Assembly (NCBI GenBank): GCA_024639205.1
Contig: JAHEIV010000251.1
Location: 1 to 5,051, forward strand
DNA length: 5,051 nucleotides
Direction of reading: 5' to 3'
DNA from: Deltaproteobacteria bacterium
GTDB lineage: Bacteria; Desulfobacterota; Desulfobacteria; Desulfobacterales; SG8-13
Shown: positions 1-4,737 of the stretch, one piece after another
Numbering within the stretch: position 1 is the stretch's first letter
How the letters are laid out: each line of letters begins with the position of its first letter
Made by a program: the position numbers and the translations under genes
The notes under the pieces: model-generated
What the model was told of the DNA's origin: nothing
What the model saw: only the letters and a program-made list of their open reading frames with translations
Databases searched by the model: none

Positions 1-83
1 AGAGCATTAGCCGGTAATACGACCGTGGGTTTCAGGTACACGATTAGAAGCTTTCGGCAACAGGATTGGGCACAGACCGTCAT
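1..83 (-). CDS. Possible start of an unidentified gene, cut by the window edge
   Basis: On the minus strand an ATG at 83-81 opens a frame that stays open for 27 codons to the edge, beginning MTVCAQSCCRKLLIVYLKPT. A purine-rich GGGGGAG (complement of 91-97) sits 7 bases upstream and could be a ribosome binding site. It would start 20 bases downstream of the higA stop, close enough for one transcript. The peptide is not recognised; three cysteines within the first nine residues are unusual. A run of 27 open codons is weak evidence and this may be chance. The plus-strand reading of the same DNA looks no better. Confidence 0.2.
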   Translation of the reverse strand, partial: MTVCAQSCCRKLLIVYLKPTVVLPANA

Positions 84-103
84 TGCTTTTCTCCCCCGGC
101 AAA

Positions 104-409
104 CTAACCGGCGTGGGTCATTGGCGTCACTTCTTTCTCGATTCTATTTTCCAGCGCATCCTCGGCAAAATCAAGTTCGTAGTCCATTTGCAAACCCAAC
201 CAGAATTGGGTAGACATGTCGAAGTACCTCGCCAGTCTCAGGGCTGTATCAGCGGTCACACCGCGTTTGCCCAGCACAATTTCATTGATTCTGCGGGCAG
301 GGACCCGAAGGGCAAGGGCCAATCTGTTCTGGCTCAGGCCCAGGGGCATGAGAAACTCTTCCTGTAAAATCTCGCCGGGATGAACGGGCGCTATTTTCTT
401 TGACTTCAT
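104..409 (-). CDS. higA: HigA-family (XRE-type) antitoxin / transcriptional regulator
   Basis: A 101-residue helix-turn-helix protein. The N-terminal HPGEILQEEF (residues 10-19) followed by PLGLSQNRLA (22-31) is the hallmark of the HigA/VapI antitoxin family. The helix-turn-helix spans about residues 26-50, with recognition-helix segment RRINEIVLGKRG at 39-50. TADTALRLARYF (52-63) and the FWLGLQ motif (69-74) are also typical. Family members neutralise the HigB mRNA-cleaving toxin and repress their own promoter. The start is fixed by an in-frame TAG two codons upstream and by a GGGGG-type ribosome binding site (416-420). A higB gene normally lies just upstream of higA, but the 173 bases between surE and this ATG are too short for one and encode nothing HigB-like. 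It may be an orphan antitoxin, a remnant, or a stand-alone regulator. The fold assignment is firm; the partner is unknown. Confidence 0.9.
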   Translation of the reverse strand: MKSKKIAPVHPGEILQEEFLMPLGLSQNRLALALRVPARRINEIVLGKRGVTADTALRLARYFDMSTQFWLGLQMDYELDFAEDALENRIEKEVTPMTHAG

Positions 410-453
410 AACCTACCCCCTGTGGGTTTTAACGATCTTGGCATGTTACGCAT
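406..453 (-). CDS. Possible 15-codon leader peptide overlapping higA
   Basis: On the minus strand, ATG at 453-451 reads MRNMPRSLKPTGGRL and ends in a TGA that overlaps the higA start codon (ATGA). A GAGGG purine tract lies 7 bases upstream of its ATG, a better-placed ribosome binding site than many in this window. The ATGA junction is typical of translational coupling. There is no homology evidence and the length is within chance, so this is only a candidate leader ORF. The same frame continues open upstream to the surE stop codon but has no good start. Confidence 0.2.
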   Translation of the reverse strand: MRNMPRSLKPTGGRL

Positions 454-457
454 CGTT
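431..457. promoter_or_regulatory. Operator-like inverted repeat upstream of higA
   Basis: AACGAT (431-436) and its exact reverse complement ATCGTT (452-457) are 21 bp apart start to start, two helical turns. They sit between the higA start and the best -10 candidates, which is where HigA-type autorepressors bind. Six-base arms can arise by chance, so binding is an inference. Confidence 0.25.
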
Positions 458-471
458 GTTCCCTCACTGGA

Positions 472-509
472 AGTATATTCTCTATATTTGAATTCATCCT
501 TCGCTGCAA
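472..509 (-). promoter_or_regulatory. Candidate higA promoter
   Basis: The AT-rich stretch upstream of higA contains, on the minus strand, TTGCAG (509-504) and TATAGA (486-481) at 17-bp spacing, each a partial match to the -35 and -10 consensus. A better -10, TATACT (477-472), lacks a good -35. This is the only AT-rich spot between surE and higA, so an independent higA promoter is plausible. The exact hexamers are uncertain. Confidence 0.3.
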
Positions 510-540
510 GGCATTCGGCCATCCCCTCGGCCGAACGCTT
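508..540 (-). terminator. Stem-loop downstream of surE, without a U tract
   Basis: Arms 508-520 and 529-540 are complementary around an 8-base loop (521-528). In minus-strand RNA, seven Watson-Crick pairs (GGCC-rich) are followed by a G·U pair at 536/513 and two more GC pairs. In plus-strand RNA that position is an A·C mismatch, so the structure favours the surE strand. It begins 42 bases after the surE stop. No U run follows, so it is not a standard intrinsic terminator; it could protect the surE mRNA 3' end or assist factor-dependent termination. Confidence 0.4.
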
Positions 541-582
541 GGAGTCGAGTGTTTGAATCGAATCGCGGCGGGCAAATGAAAT

Positions 583-1341
583 CTATATGTCGATCTTCCA
601 GCTCTTCAGCTTCTCTAATGCCGTGTAGTCCGTCATGTCGCATTTGACCGGCGTGATGGAGATGTATTTTTCCTCAAGGGCGGTCCCATCGATCTCCGGA
701 TGCGGGTCGAACTTCTGGGTCTCGCCCCCCTGCCAGTAGTAGGGCCTTTCGCGCGGGTCGAGGCGCTTTTCGAAATATTCACTGTTGGACGGCACCCCTT
801 GACGACTCACCCGGACACCGGCCGTATGCGTAAGAGGGGCGTTGGGCAGATTGACGTTGAGAAAAGTGCCGGCCGGCAATCCCCTGGCATGCAAGGTTTC
901 CGCGAGTCGGAGGACAAAATCGGCCGCTTCGCGGTAGTGGTTCGTTTCATAGCCCTCCATGGATACGGCAATAGCGGCGATACCGCACAGGGCCGCCTCT
1001 TTGGCGGCTGCCACCGTTCCCGAGTAGTTCAGATTGACCCCGACATTGGCCCCCGGGTTGATGCCCGCAATAACCATATCCGGAGGTTCGTCCAGGATTT
1101 CCAGCAGGCCGAGCTTGACGCAGTCGGCCGGGGTTCCGGTGACCGCGTATCCGCTGCCCCCGCCGTTCATCGAGACCTGCGAAGTCCGTATCGGTTCGCT
1201 CAGAGTGATACCGTGCCCGACGGCGCTTCGCTCGCGGTCGGGCGCAACCACCGTCACGCGGTGGCGCGGCGTGAGCCGCTCGTATAAAACCCAGAGGCCT
1301 TCAAAGTGCACCCCGTCGTCGTTTGTCAGCAATATCCGCAT
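583..1341 (-). CDS. surE: 5'/3'-nucleotidase SurE
   Basis: A 252-residue protein of normal SurE length (the E. coli protein is 253). SurE is a metal-dependent phosphatase that hydrolyses nucleoside 5'- and 3'-monophosphates in the cytoplasm and is linked to stationary-phase and stress survival. The N-terminal MRILLTNDDG carries the metal-binding Asp8-Asp9 pair. SAVGHGIT (39-46) supplies Ser39, GTPADCVK (69-76) is the conserved substrate-site loop, and INPGANVGVNLNYSGTVAAAKEA (94-116) supplies Asn95. All expected active-site residues are present. The frame is open back to 1416, but ATG 1341-1339 is chosen because it gives the canonical N-terminus and has GGGGAAG (1347-1353) five bases upstream; the extra 25 residues do not resemble SurE. 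In many proteobacteria surE neighbours pcm, which is absent here. It is divergent from lptD. Confidence 0.97.
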   Translation of the reverse strand: MRILLTNDDGVHFEGLWVLYERLTPRHRVTVVAPDRERSAVGHGITLSEPIRTSQVSMNGGGSGYAVTGTPADCVKLGLLEILDEPPDMVIAGINPGANVGVNLNYSGTVAAAKEAALCGIAAIAVSMEGYETNHYREAADFVLRLAETLHARGLPAGTFLNVNLPNAPLTHTAGVRVSRQGVPSNSEYFEKRLDPRERPYYWQGGETQKFDPHPEIDGTALEEKYISITPVKCDMTDYTALEKLKSWKIDI

Positions 1342-1437
1342 GGCAGCTTCCCCGCAGTTTTCATAAATATTTTTGGCCAAGCTGGAAAATAGACATGATA
1401 TCCACTGGTTCAACAAGTTTTCCCGAATATCACTCGA

Positions 1438-1767
1438 TCATCCTATGAACATTGGATGGATGCTAGCCCAGCTCAAAAGGTTCCACCCGCAGGCGAGCCG
1501 CATTCGCCCATTTGGGGCGCTATCAGACGCTCGCGGTACGCAACGCACAGCTGCGCTGTTGAGCGCCTTGCAAATGAACGAATACAACGCTGAAAACAAG
1601 CGGGTTTGGCTTTCGAATTGTACGCAATTGTTGACTTTTCCCGGCAAGTTGGCTTTTATACTGCAAATTTCAATCATGTTCAATACGTTATCACCGGTTT
1701 TTTGCACGGACCGCACGCTTTCGACCGCACGCTTTTCATCGGTTGTCTTCTGCGGCTCAGCTGTCAT
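1438..1767 (-). CDS. Doubtful small hypothetical protein upstream of surE
   Basis: A 109-codon minus-strand frame from ATG 1767-1765 to TGA 1440-1438, ending 96 bases before surE on the same strand. The first 65 or so residues look protein-like: a charged, probably helical start (MTAEPQKTTDEKRAVESVRS) and then an amphipathic stretch around residues 28-40 (NVLNMIEICSIKA). The C-terminal third is compositionally odd and coincides with the long inverted repeat. There is no good ribosome binding site before the ATG, which also overlaps the TATAAT of the plus-strand lptD promoter, and the third-position GC content is lower than in lptD. No family is recognised. It may be a real small gene, a decayed one, or a chance frame over regulatory DNA. 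Confidence 0.22.
   Translation of the reverse strand: MTAEPQKTTDEKRAVESVRSVQKTGDNVLNMIEICSIKANLPGKVNNCVQFESQTRLFSALYSFICKALNSAAVRCVPRASDSAPNGRMRLACGWNLLSWASIHPMFIG
1492..1508 (-). repeat. Small hairpin that competes with the long stem
   Basis: GGCGA (1492-1496) and TCGCC (1504-1508) are perfect 5-bp arms with a 7-base loop. The right arm lies inside the left arm of the longer inverted repeat, so the two structures cannot form together. Confidence 0.3.
1502..1583 (-). repeat. Long imperfect inverted repeat, possible structured RNA
   Basis: Three nested, collinear arm pairs: ATTCG/CGAAT (1502-1506 with 1579-1583), CATTTG/CAAATG (1509-1514 with 1571-1576) and GGCGCT/AGCGCC (1516-1521 with 1562-1567). 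On the plus strand the outer two are separated by CC opposite AA; as minus-strand RNA these become GG opposite UU, giving a continuous 13-bp helix with two G·U pairs. A 1x3 internal loop leads to the 6-bp inner helix. The 40-base apical part contains a further perfect hairpin, ACAGC-tgc-GCTGT (1547-1559). It lies about 160 bases upstream of surE on the same strand, so it could be a 5' leader structure, a small RNA, or an inverted-repeat element. No known riboswitch class is recognised. Confidence 0.5.
1616..1629. repeat. Palindrome AATTG-TACG-CAATT next to a promoter-like box
   Basis: Perfect 5-bp arms (1616-1620 and 1625-1629) with a 4-base centre end one base before the TTGACT at 1631. The position fits an operator for a dimeric regulator, but arms this short may be chance. 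Confidence 0.2.
1631..1665 (+). promoter_or_regulatory. Upstream promoter-like block, sigma70- or sigma54-type
   Basis: TTGACT (1631-1636) matches the -35 consensus at five of six bases and is followed by TTTTAT (1654-1659) at 17 bp, or TATACT (1657-1662) at 20 bp. The same DNA also fits the -24/-12 pattern of sigma54 promoters: TTGGC (1649-1653) and TGCA (1662-1665) with the GG and GC dinucleotides exactly 10 bases apart. The intervening bases match the sigma54 consensus poorly. If used, it would give lptD a 5' leader of roughly 160 bases. Confidence 0.35.
1709..1736. repeat. Tandem 14-bp direct repeat upstream of the lptD promoter
   Basis: GACCGCACGCTTTC (1709-1722) is followed directly by a copy differing only at the last base (1723-1736). 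The pair ends six bases before the -35 box of the lptD promoter candidate. It may be a doubled regulator site or a simple slippage duplication. The 14-bp period is not a whole number of helical turns. Confidence 0.6.
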
Positions 1768-1772
1768 ATAAT
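1743..1772 (+). promoter_or_regulatory. Likely lptD promoter (sigma70-type)
   Basis: TTGTCT (1743-1748) and a perfect TATAAT (1767-1772) are 18 bp apart, ten of twelve consensus bases. Transcription would start near 1779, leaving a leader of about 45 bases before the lptD ATG. Confidence 0.55.
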
Positions 1773-1825
1773 AACCGCGCCATCGAATTATTGCTCCGCA
1801 CGCCCTGCAAGACCGACGAAATCCT

Positions 1826-4078
1826 ATGCGTCTGCCGACAATCAAAACATGGATGCTCTGGGCTGTCCTGCTGGTGCTGGTTCCGCTGACGGCCCCGGCG
1901 CAGGATCTCGACTCGGTCCGGCAGCAGCTCGATGCGCAGGATGCCGACCAGCCCTGGGTCATCGATGCCGACAAGCTGCGTTACGATGACCAGGCCCAGC
2001 GGTACGTGGCCGAGGGCAACGTGGTCATCCAGAAGGGCGAGCAGCGGCTCAGCGCCGATGTGGTGGAATTCGACCGAAAGCAGATGCGCGCGATGGCCAG
2101 CGGAAACGTGCGGGTGGCCATCGGCCAGGATGAGCTTACCGGCAGCCGCGTCGAGCTGGACCTGGAGAACCAGACCGGCGTGCTGCACGACGGGTACCTG
2201 TTTTTGAGGGAGAACAACTTTCGCCTGAAAGGCGACCGGATCGAAAAACTCGGTGAAAACACCTATGAGATCGAAAACGCCAGCGTCACCACCTGCGAAG
2301 GGGATACGCCGGATTGGATGATCACCGGCAGGTACATCAAGGTCACTGTCGAGGGCTACGGCTGGGTCAAAAACGCCACCGTGCGCGCCCGGGATGTCCC
2401 GTTTTTCTTTTTGCCGTATTTCGTTTTTCCGGCGATGACCGAACGCCAGTCCGGCCTGCTGATCCCCGAATTCGGCGTCTCGAGCCGTTGGGGGTATTTC
2501 ATCAACCAGCCACTGTTCTGGGCCATCAGCGACAACACCGACGCCACCTTTTATTACAACTTCATGAGCGATCGGGGCCACAAGTTCGGCGGGGAGTTTC
2601 GCTATTTTCTGACGGAAACGTCCCGGGGCACCTGGATGGCCGATTATCTCAACGACCGCAAAATCGACGACGGCACCGGTGATTCCAGCCGGGATTGGGG
2701 TTTTGAAGGCGACGGCTTCCTGCGGCTCAACAAGGACCGCTACTGGCTGCGCGGCGGGCATTACCAGCCGCTTCCGCTCGAGTTTAACTCACGGCTCGAA
2801 ATCGATGTGGTCAGCGACCAGGATTATCTCATCGAATTCAAAGAGGGCTACTCGGGCTACGACGACACCGAAGAGGTCATGCGATCCGACTTCGGACGCC
2901 AGTTGGACCTGTACACCGATCCGATTCGTCTCAACCGCTTCGACGTGCACCGAACCTGGTCGCAGGTCAATCTCGACGTCGATTTTCGCTGGTACGACAA
3001 CGTCATCAACCGCCGTTTCAGCGACACCGACGACACGCTGCAGCAACTGCCCTTTATCGGGTTTACCGCCACCAGGCAGCGCCTTTTCAACACGCCGGTT
3101 TTCGGGGATCTGCGGTCCAGCTACAACTATTTTTACCGGCAGGACGGCGATCGCGGCCAGCGCCTGGATATCTACCCGCGTTTTTCCCTGCCGGTCAGTG
3201 CCGGCAGCGTGGTCACCTTCGAGCCCTCGGCCGGGCTGCGCGAAACCCTGTGGTACACAGACCCGGAAAGTCCGGCCCCCGGCAGCGAGGATCGGTTCCA
3301 CCGCGAACTCTACGATCTTCGCCTCGACGTGACATCGGACATCCAGCGGGTATTTGATGTCAACGGCAGCCGCATCGACCGCCTCAAGCACACGGTCAAA
3401 CCCCAGATCACCTACGAGTACGTTCCCAACGTCGACCAAGCCGCGCTGCCCGAATTCGATCCGATCGATCGAGTGGAGCCGCAAAACCGGGTCATTTATT
3501 CCATTAACAACTTTATCATATCCCGATCCCGCCGGCCGCAAAACCCGGATGCGGATGCGGCCGAAGTGCCCGGCGTTGATTACCGGCAGCTTGGTCGTTT
3601 CAAACTGGAGCAAAGCTATGACATCCGCGAAGCCCGCAGAAGCGATTTGTTGCCGGGCGAAAAAAAACGACCGTTTTCACCCATCAACGCCGAGCTGGAC
3701 CTGTTTGTCTCCCCGTATGTATACATGGACGCGGACGCAGCCTATGATGTGTACGACAACCGGCTGGATTCCGGAAATATCGGGCTCAACCTGACCGATA
3801 CGAGAGAAGACAACCTGTATGTCGAATACCGCTTTACCCGGGATCTGATCGAATCGATCCGGGGCGATCTGACAGTCAACCTGACCCGGGCGGTAACCGG
3901 CGGACTGGAGTATGAAAAGAACATCCGCAGCGGCGAGCGGCTGAAAGCCGGGGCCAGTATCCTGTTCCGATCGCAATGCTGGGCGATCGGCACACGCTAC
4001 CTGGATCAGCCGTCCAGCCGGAAAATCGAGTTTTGGGTGGAGCTCACCGGCCTGGGTAATTTGAAAGGCAGTCTATAA
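1826..4078 (+). CDS. lptD: LPS-assembly protein LptD
   Basis: A 750-residue outer-membrane protein (E. coli LptD is 784). With the lipoprotein LptE it forms the translocon that inserts lipopolysaccharide into the outer leaflet, the last step of the Lpt pathway. Residues 1-25 form a signal peptide (hydrophobic core WMLWAVLLVLVPLT, AxA site ending at Ala25). Residues about 44-190 are the periplasmic OstA/LptA-like beta-jellyroll (VIDADKLRY, YVAEGNVVIQ, ASGNVRV). The barrel follows the conserved RQSGLLIPEFG near residue 206 and ends in the family's LELxGLG-like tail (VELTGLGNL). Only two cysteines occur, Cys157 (TTCEGD) and Cys718 (SQCWAI), equivalent in position to one inter-domain disulfide pair of E. 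coli. The ribosome binding site is weak (GACGA, 1814-1818). The gene is intact, has its own promoter candidates and is probably co-transcribed with the antitermination gene 37 bases downstream. Neither surA nor pdxA follows it, unlike in E. coli. Confidence 0.96.
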   Translation: MRLPTIKTWMLWAVLLVLVPLTAPAQDLDSVRQQLDAQDADQPWVIDADKLRYDDQAQRYVAEGNVVIQKGEQRLSADVVEFDRKQMRAMASGNVRVAIGQDELTGSRVELDLENQTGVLHDGYLFLRENNFRLKGDRIEKLGENTYEIENASVTTCEGDTPDWMITGRYIKVTVEGYGWVKNATVRARDVPFFFLPYFVFPAMTERQSGLLIPEFGVSSRWGYFINQPLFWAISDNTDATFYYNFMSDRGHKFGGEFRYFLTETSRGTWMADYLNDRKIDDGTGDSSRDWGFEGDGFLRLNKDRYWLRGGHYQPLPLEFNSRLEIDVVSDQDYLIEFKEGYSGYDDTEEVMRSDFGRQLDLYTDPIRLNRFDVHRTWSQVNLDVDFRWYDNVINRRFSDTDDTLQQLPFIGFTATRQRLFNTPVFGDLRSSYNYFYRQDGDRGQRLDIYPRFSLPVSAGSVVTFEPSAGLRETLWYTDPESPAPGSEDRFHRELYDLRLDVTSDIQRVFDVNGSRIDRLKHTVKPQITYEYVPNVDQAALPEFDPIDRVEPQNRVIYSINNFIISRSRRPQNPDADAAEVPGVDYRQLGRFKLEQSYDIREARRSDLLPGEKKRPFSPINAELDLFVSPYVYMDADAAYDVYDNRLDSGNIGLNLTDTREDNLYVEYRFTRDLIESIRGDLTVNLTRAVTGGLEYEKNIRSGERLKAGASILFRSQCWAIGTRYLDQPSSRKIEFWVELTGLGNLKGSL

Positions 4079-4115
4079 AAGTGCCCCTGTGCACGAAAGA
4101 ACGGAAACGAGCCAA

Positions 4116-4640
4116 ATGACAGACAAGCTTGAAGATGCCTGGTATGTCCTGCATACCAAAAGCCGGTTTGAAAACGTGGTCCACGAGGGCCTGCTGAAAA
4201 AAAATCTGGATGTGTTTTTACCGAAGATCAAGGTGCAGAGCAAACGCCGGGACCGGCGGCTGATGATCATGGTGCCCTTGTTTCCAGGCTACCTGTTCGT
4301 CAGAACCGATCTGAACCCGCACCGGCACCTGGAGATCGTCAAAACCGTCGGGGCGGTGCGTTTGATCGGCACCAAGCAGGGCCCGGTCCCGGTGCCGGAT
4401 GACACCATCGCGTCGCTGGAAATCATGATCAGCACGGAGCTGCCGGTGGCCACCGGCAGTCGGTTGCAAAAGGGCGATCGGGTGATGGTGATCTCCGGAC
4501 CCTTCGCCGGAGTCACCGGCACATTCGTTCGCTATCGCGGCAAGCGGCGGGTGGTTGTCAACATCGAAGCGCTGGGACAGTACGCCGGTGTTGAGGTTGA
4601 CGACAGCGATGTGGAACCGCTGCCGAAAATATTGGCATAA
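4116..4640 (+). CDS. NusG-paralogue transcription antitermination factor (RfaH/UpxY-like)
   Basis: A 174-residue two-domain NusG-family protein. The NGN domain (about residues 8-106) starts with AWYVLHTKSRFEN (8-20) and contains the signature PLFPGYLFVR (54-63); it would bind the RNA polymerase clamp. The KOW domain (about 117-169) begins LQKGDRVMVISGPFAGVTG (117-135), the NusG KOW consensus. Housekeeping nusG sits between secE and rplK; this context and the divergent sequence point to a specialised paralogue of the RfaH/UpxY type, which promotes transcription of long polysaccharide operons. The exact subgroup and target are inferred. ATG 4116 is preferred over in-frame GTG 4089 because the domain begins seven residues later and no ribosome binding site precedes the GTG; even so, only a weak GGAAACGAG (4103-4111) precedes the ATG. 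It lies 37 bases after lptD with no terminator between, suggesting one operon. Confidence 0.9.
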   Translation: MTDKLEDAWYVLHTKSRFENVVHEGLLKKNLDVFLPKIKVQSKRRDRRLMIMVPLFPGYLFVRTDLNPHRHLEIVKTVGAVRLIGTKQGPVPVPDDTIASLEIMISTELPVATGSRLQKGDRVMVISGPFAGVTGTFVRYRGKRRVVVNIEALGQYAGVEVDDSDVEPLPKILA

Positions 4641-4644
4641 CTCC

Positions 4645-4674
4645 TTGACTTTTGACCAGGATTTGTATTATAAA
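4645..4674 (+). promoter_or_regulatory. Promoter of the HU-family gene
   Basis: TTGACT (4645-4650) and TATAAA (4669-4674) are each five-of-six matches, 18 bp apart, starting four bases after the stop of the antitermination gene. An overlapping TATTAT (4666-4671) at 15 bp and a second TTGACC (4652-4657) are also present. Transcription would begin near 4681, leaving a leader of about 57 bases. Confidence 0.65.
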
Positions 4675-4684
4675 CATAGAGTTA

Positions 4685-4712
4685 GCCCGGTCACTGTCAG
4701 CACCTGTCGGGC
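4685..4712 (+). other. Hairpin in the HU leader
   Basis: GCCCG (4685-4689) pairs perfectly with CGGGC (4708-4712), extended by a possible G·U pair inside, with an 18-base loop. It sits at the predicted 5' end of the HU transcript and ends 14 bases before the ribosome binding site. It might stabilise the message; no U tract follows, so it is not a terminator. Confidence 0.3.
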
Positions 4713-4726
4713 AACCGCCATCTGAC

Positions 4727-4733
4727 AAGGAGG
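4727..4733 (+). promoter_or_regulatory. Strong ribosome binding site for the HU-family gene
   Basis: AAGGAGG is a near-perfect Shine-Dalgarno sequence four bases before ATG 4738. It is by far the strongest in the window, in line with the high expression expected of a nucleoid protein, and it fixes the start. Confidence 0.85.
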
Positions 4734-4737
4734 ATGT

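Larger units (their letters stand above)
1342..1825. other. Divergent surE/lptD regulatory region
   Basis: These 484 bases hold no clearly recognisable gene. Going right, they contain the surE ribosome binding site (1347-1353), an unstructured stretch, a long inverted repeat (1492-1583), a small palindrome (1616-1629), an upstream promoter-like block (1631-1665), a tandem 14-bp repeat (1709-1736) and the best lptD promoter (1743-1772). A minus-strand frame (1438-1767) crosses much of it and is listed separately with low confidence. For surE only a weak promoter match was seen, minus-strand TTGAAC then TATTTT at 16-bp spacing around 1388-1415. Confidence 0.6.

Noticed and set aside
700..1287. 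195-codon plus-strand frame opposite surE
   Set aside because: Antisense to an intact SurE with all catalytic motifs; composition typical of a shadow frame.
1342..1416. 25-residue N-terminal extension of SurE
   Set aside because: SurE proteins begin at MRILLTNDDG; the internal ATG at 1341 has a well-placed ribosome binding site and gives the normal length.
1541..1620. Integron attC-like or T-box-like element
   Set aside because: Hairpins and a GGGTGGAACC string (minus strand, near 1482-1491) recall these, but the core sites and the rest of the conserved T-box are absent.
1709..1736. CRISPR-like repeat
   Set aside because: The two copies are directly adjacent, only 14 bp long and have no spacers.
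1373..1771. 132-codon plus-strand frame in the divergent region
   Set aside because: Unnatural composition, runs through the inverted repeat and the lptD promoter, and no ribosome binding site.
1757..2761. 334-codon minus-strand frame opposite lptD
   Set aside because: It lies antisense to the clearly real lptD, ends with an unnatural C-terminus, and its repetitive Asp/Val/Gly/Pro-rich composition is that of a GC-rich antisense shadow.
2789..3613. 274-codon minus-strand frame opposite lptD
   Set aside because: Antisense shadow of the LptD barrel region; no recognisable motif and no ribosome binding site context.
4089..4115. GTG start giving the NusG paralogue nine more residues
   Set aside because: No ribosome binding site precedes it, and the NGN domain starts just after the ATG at 4116.
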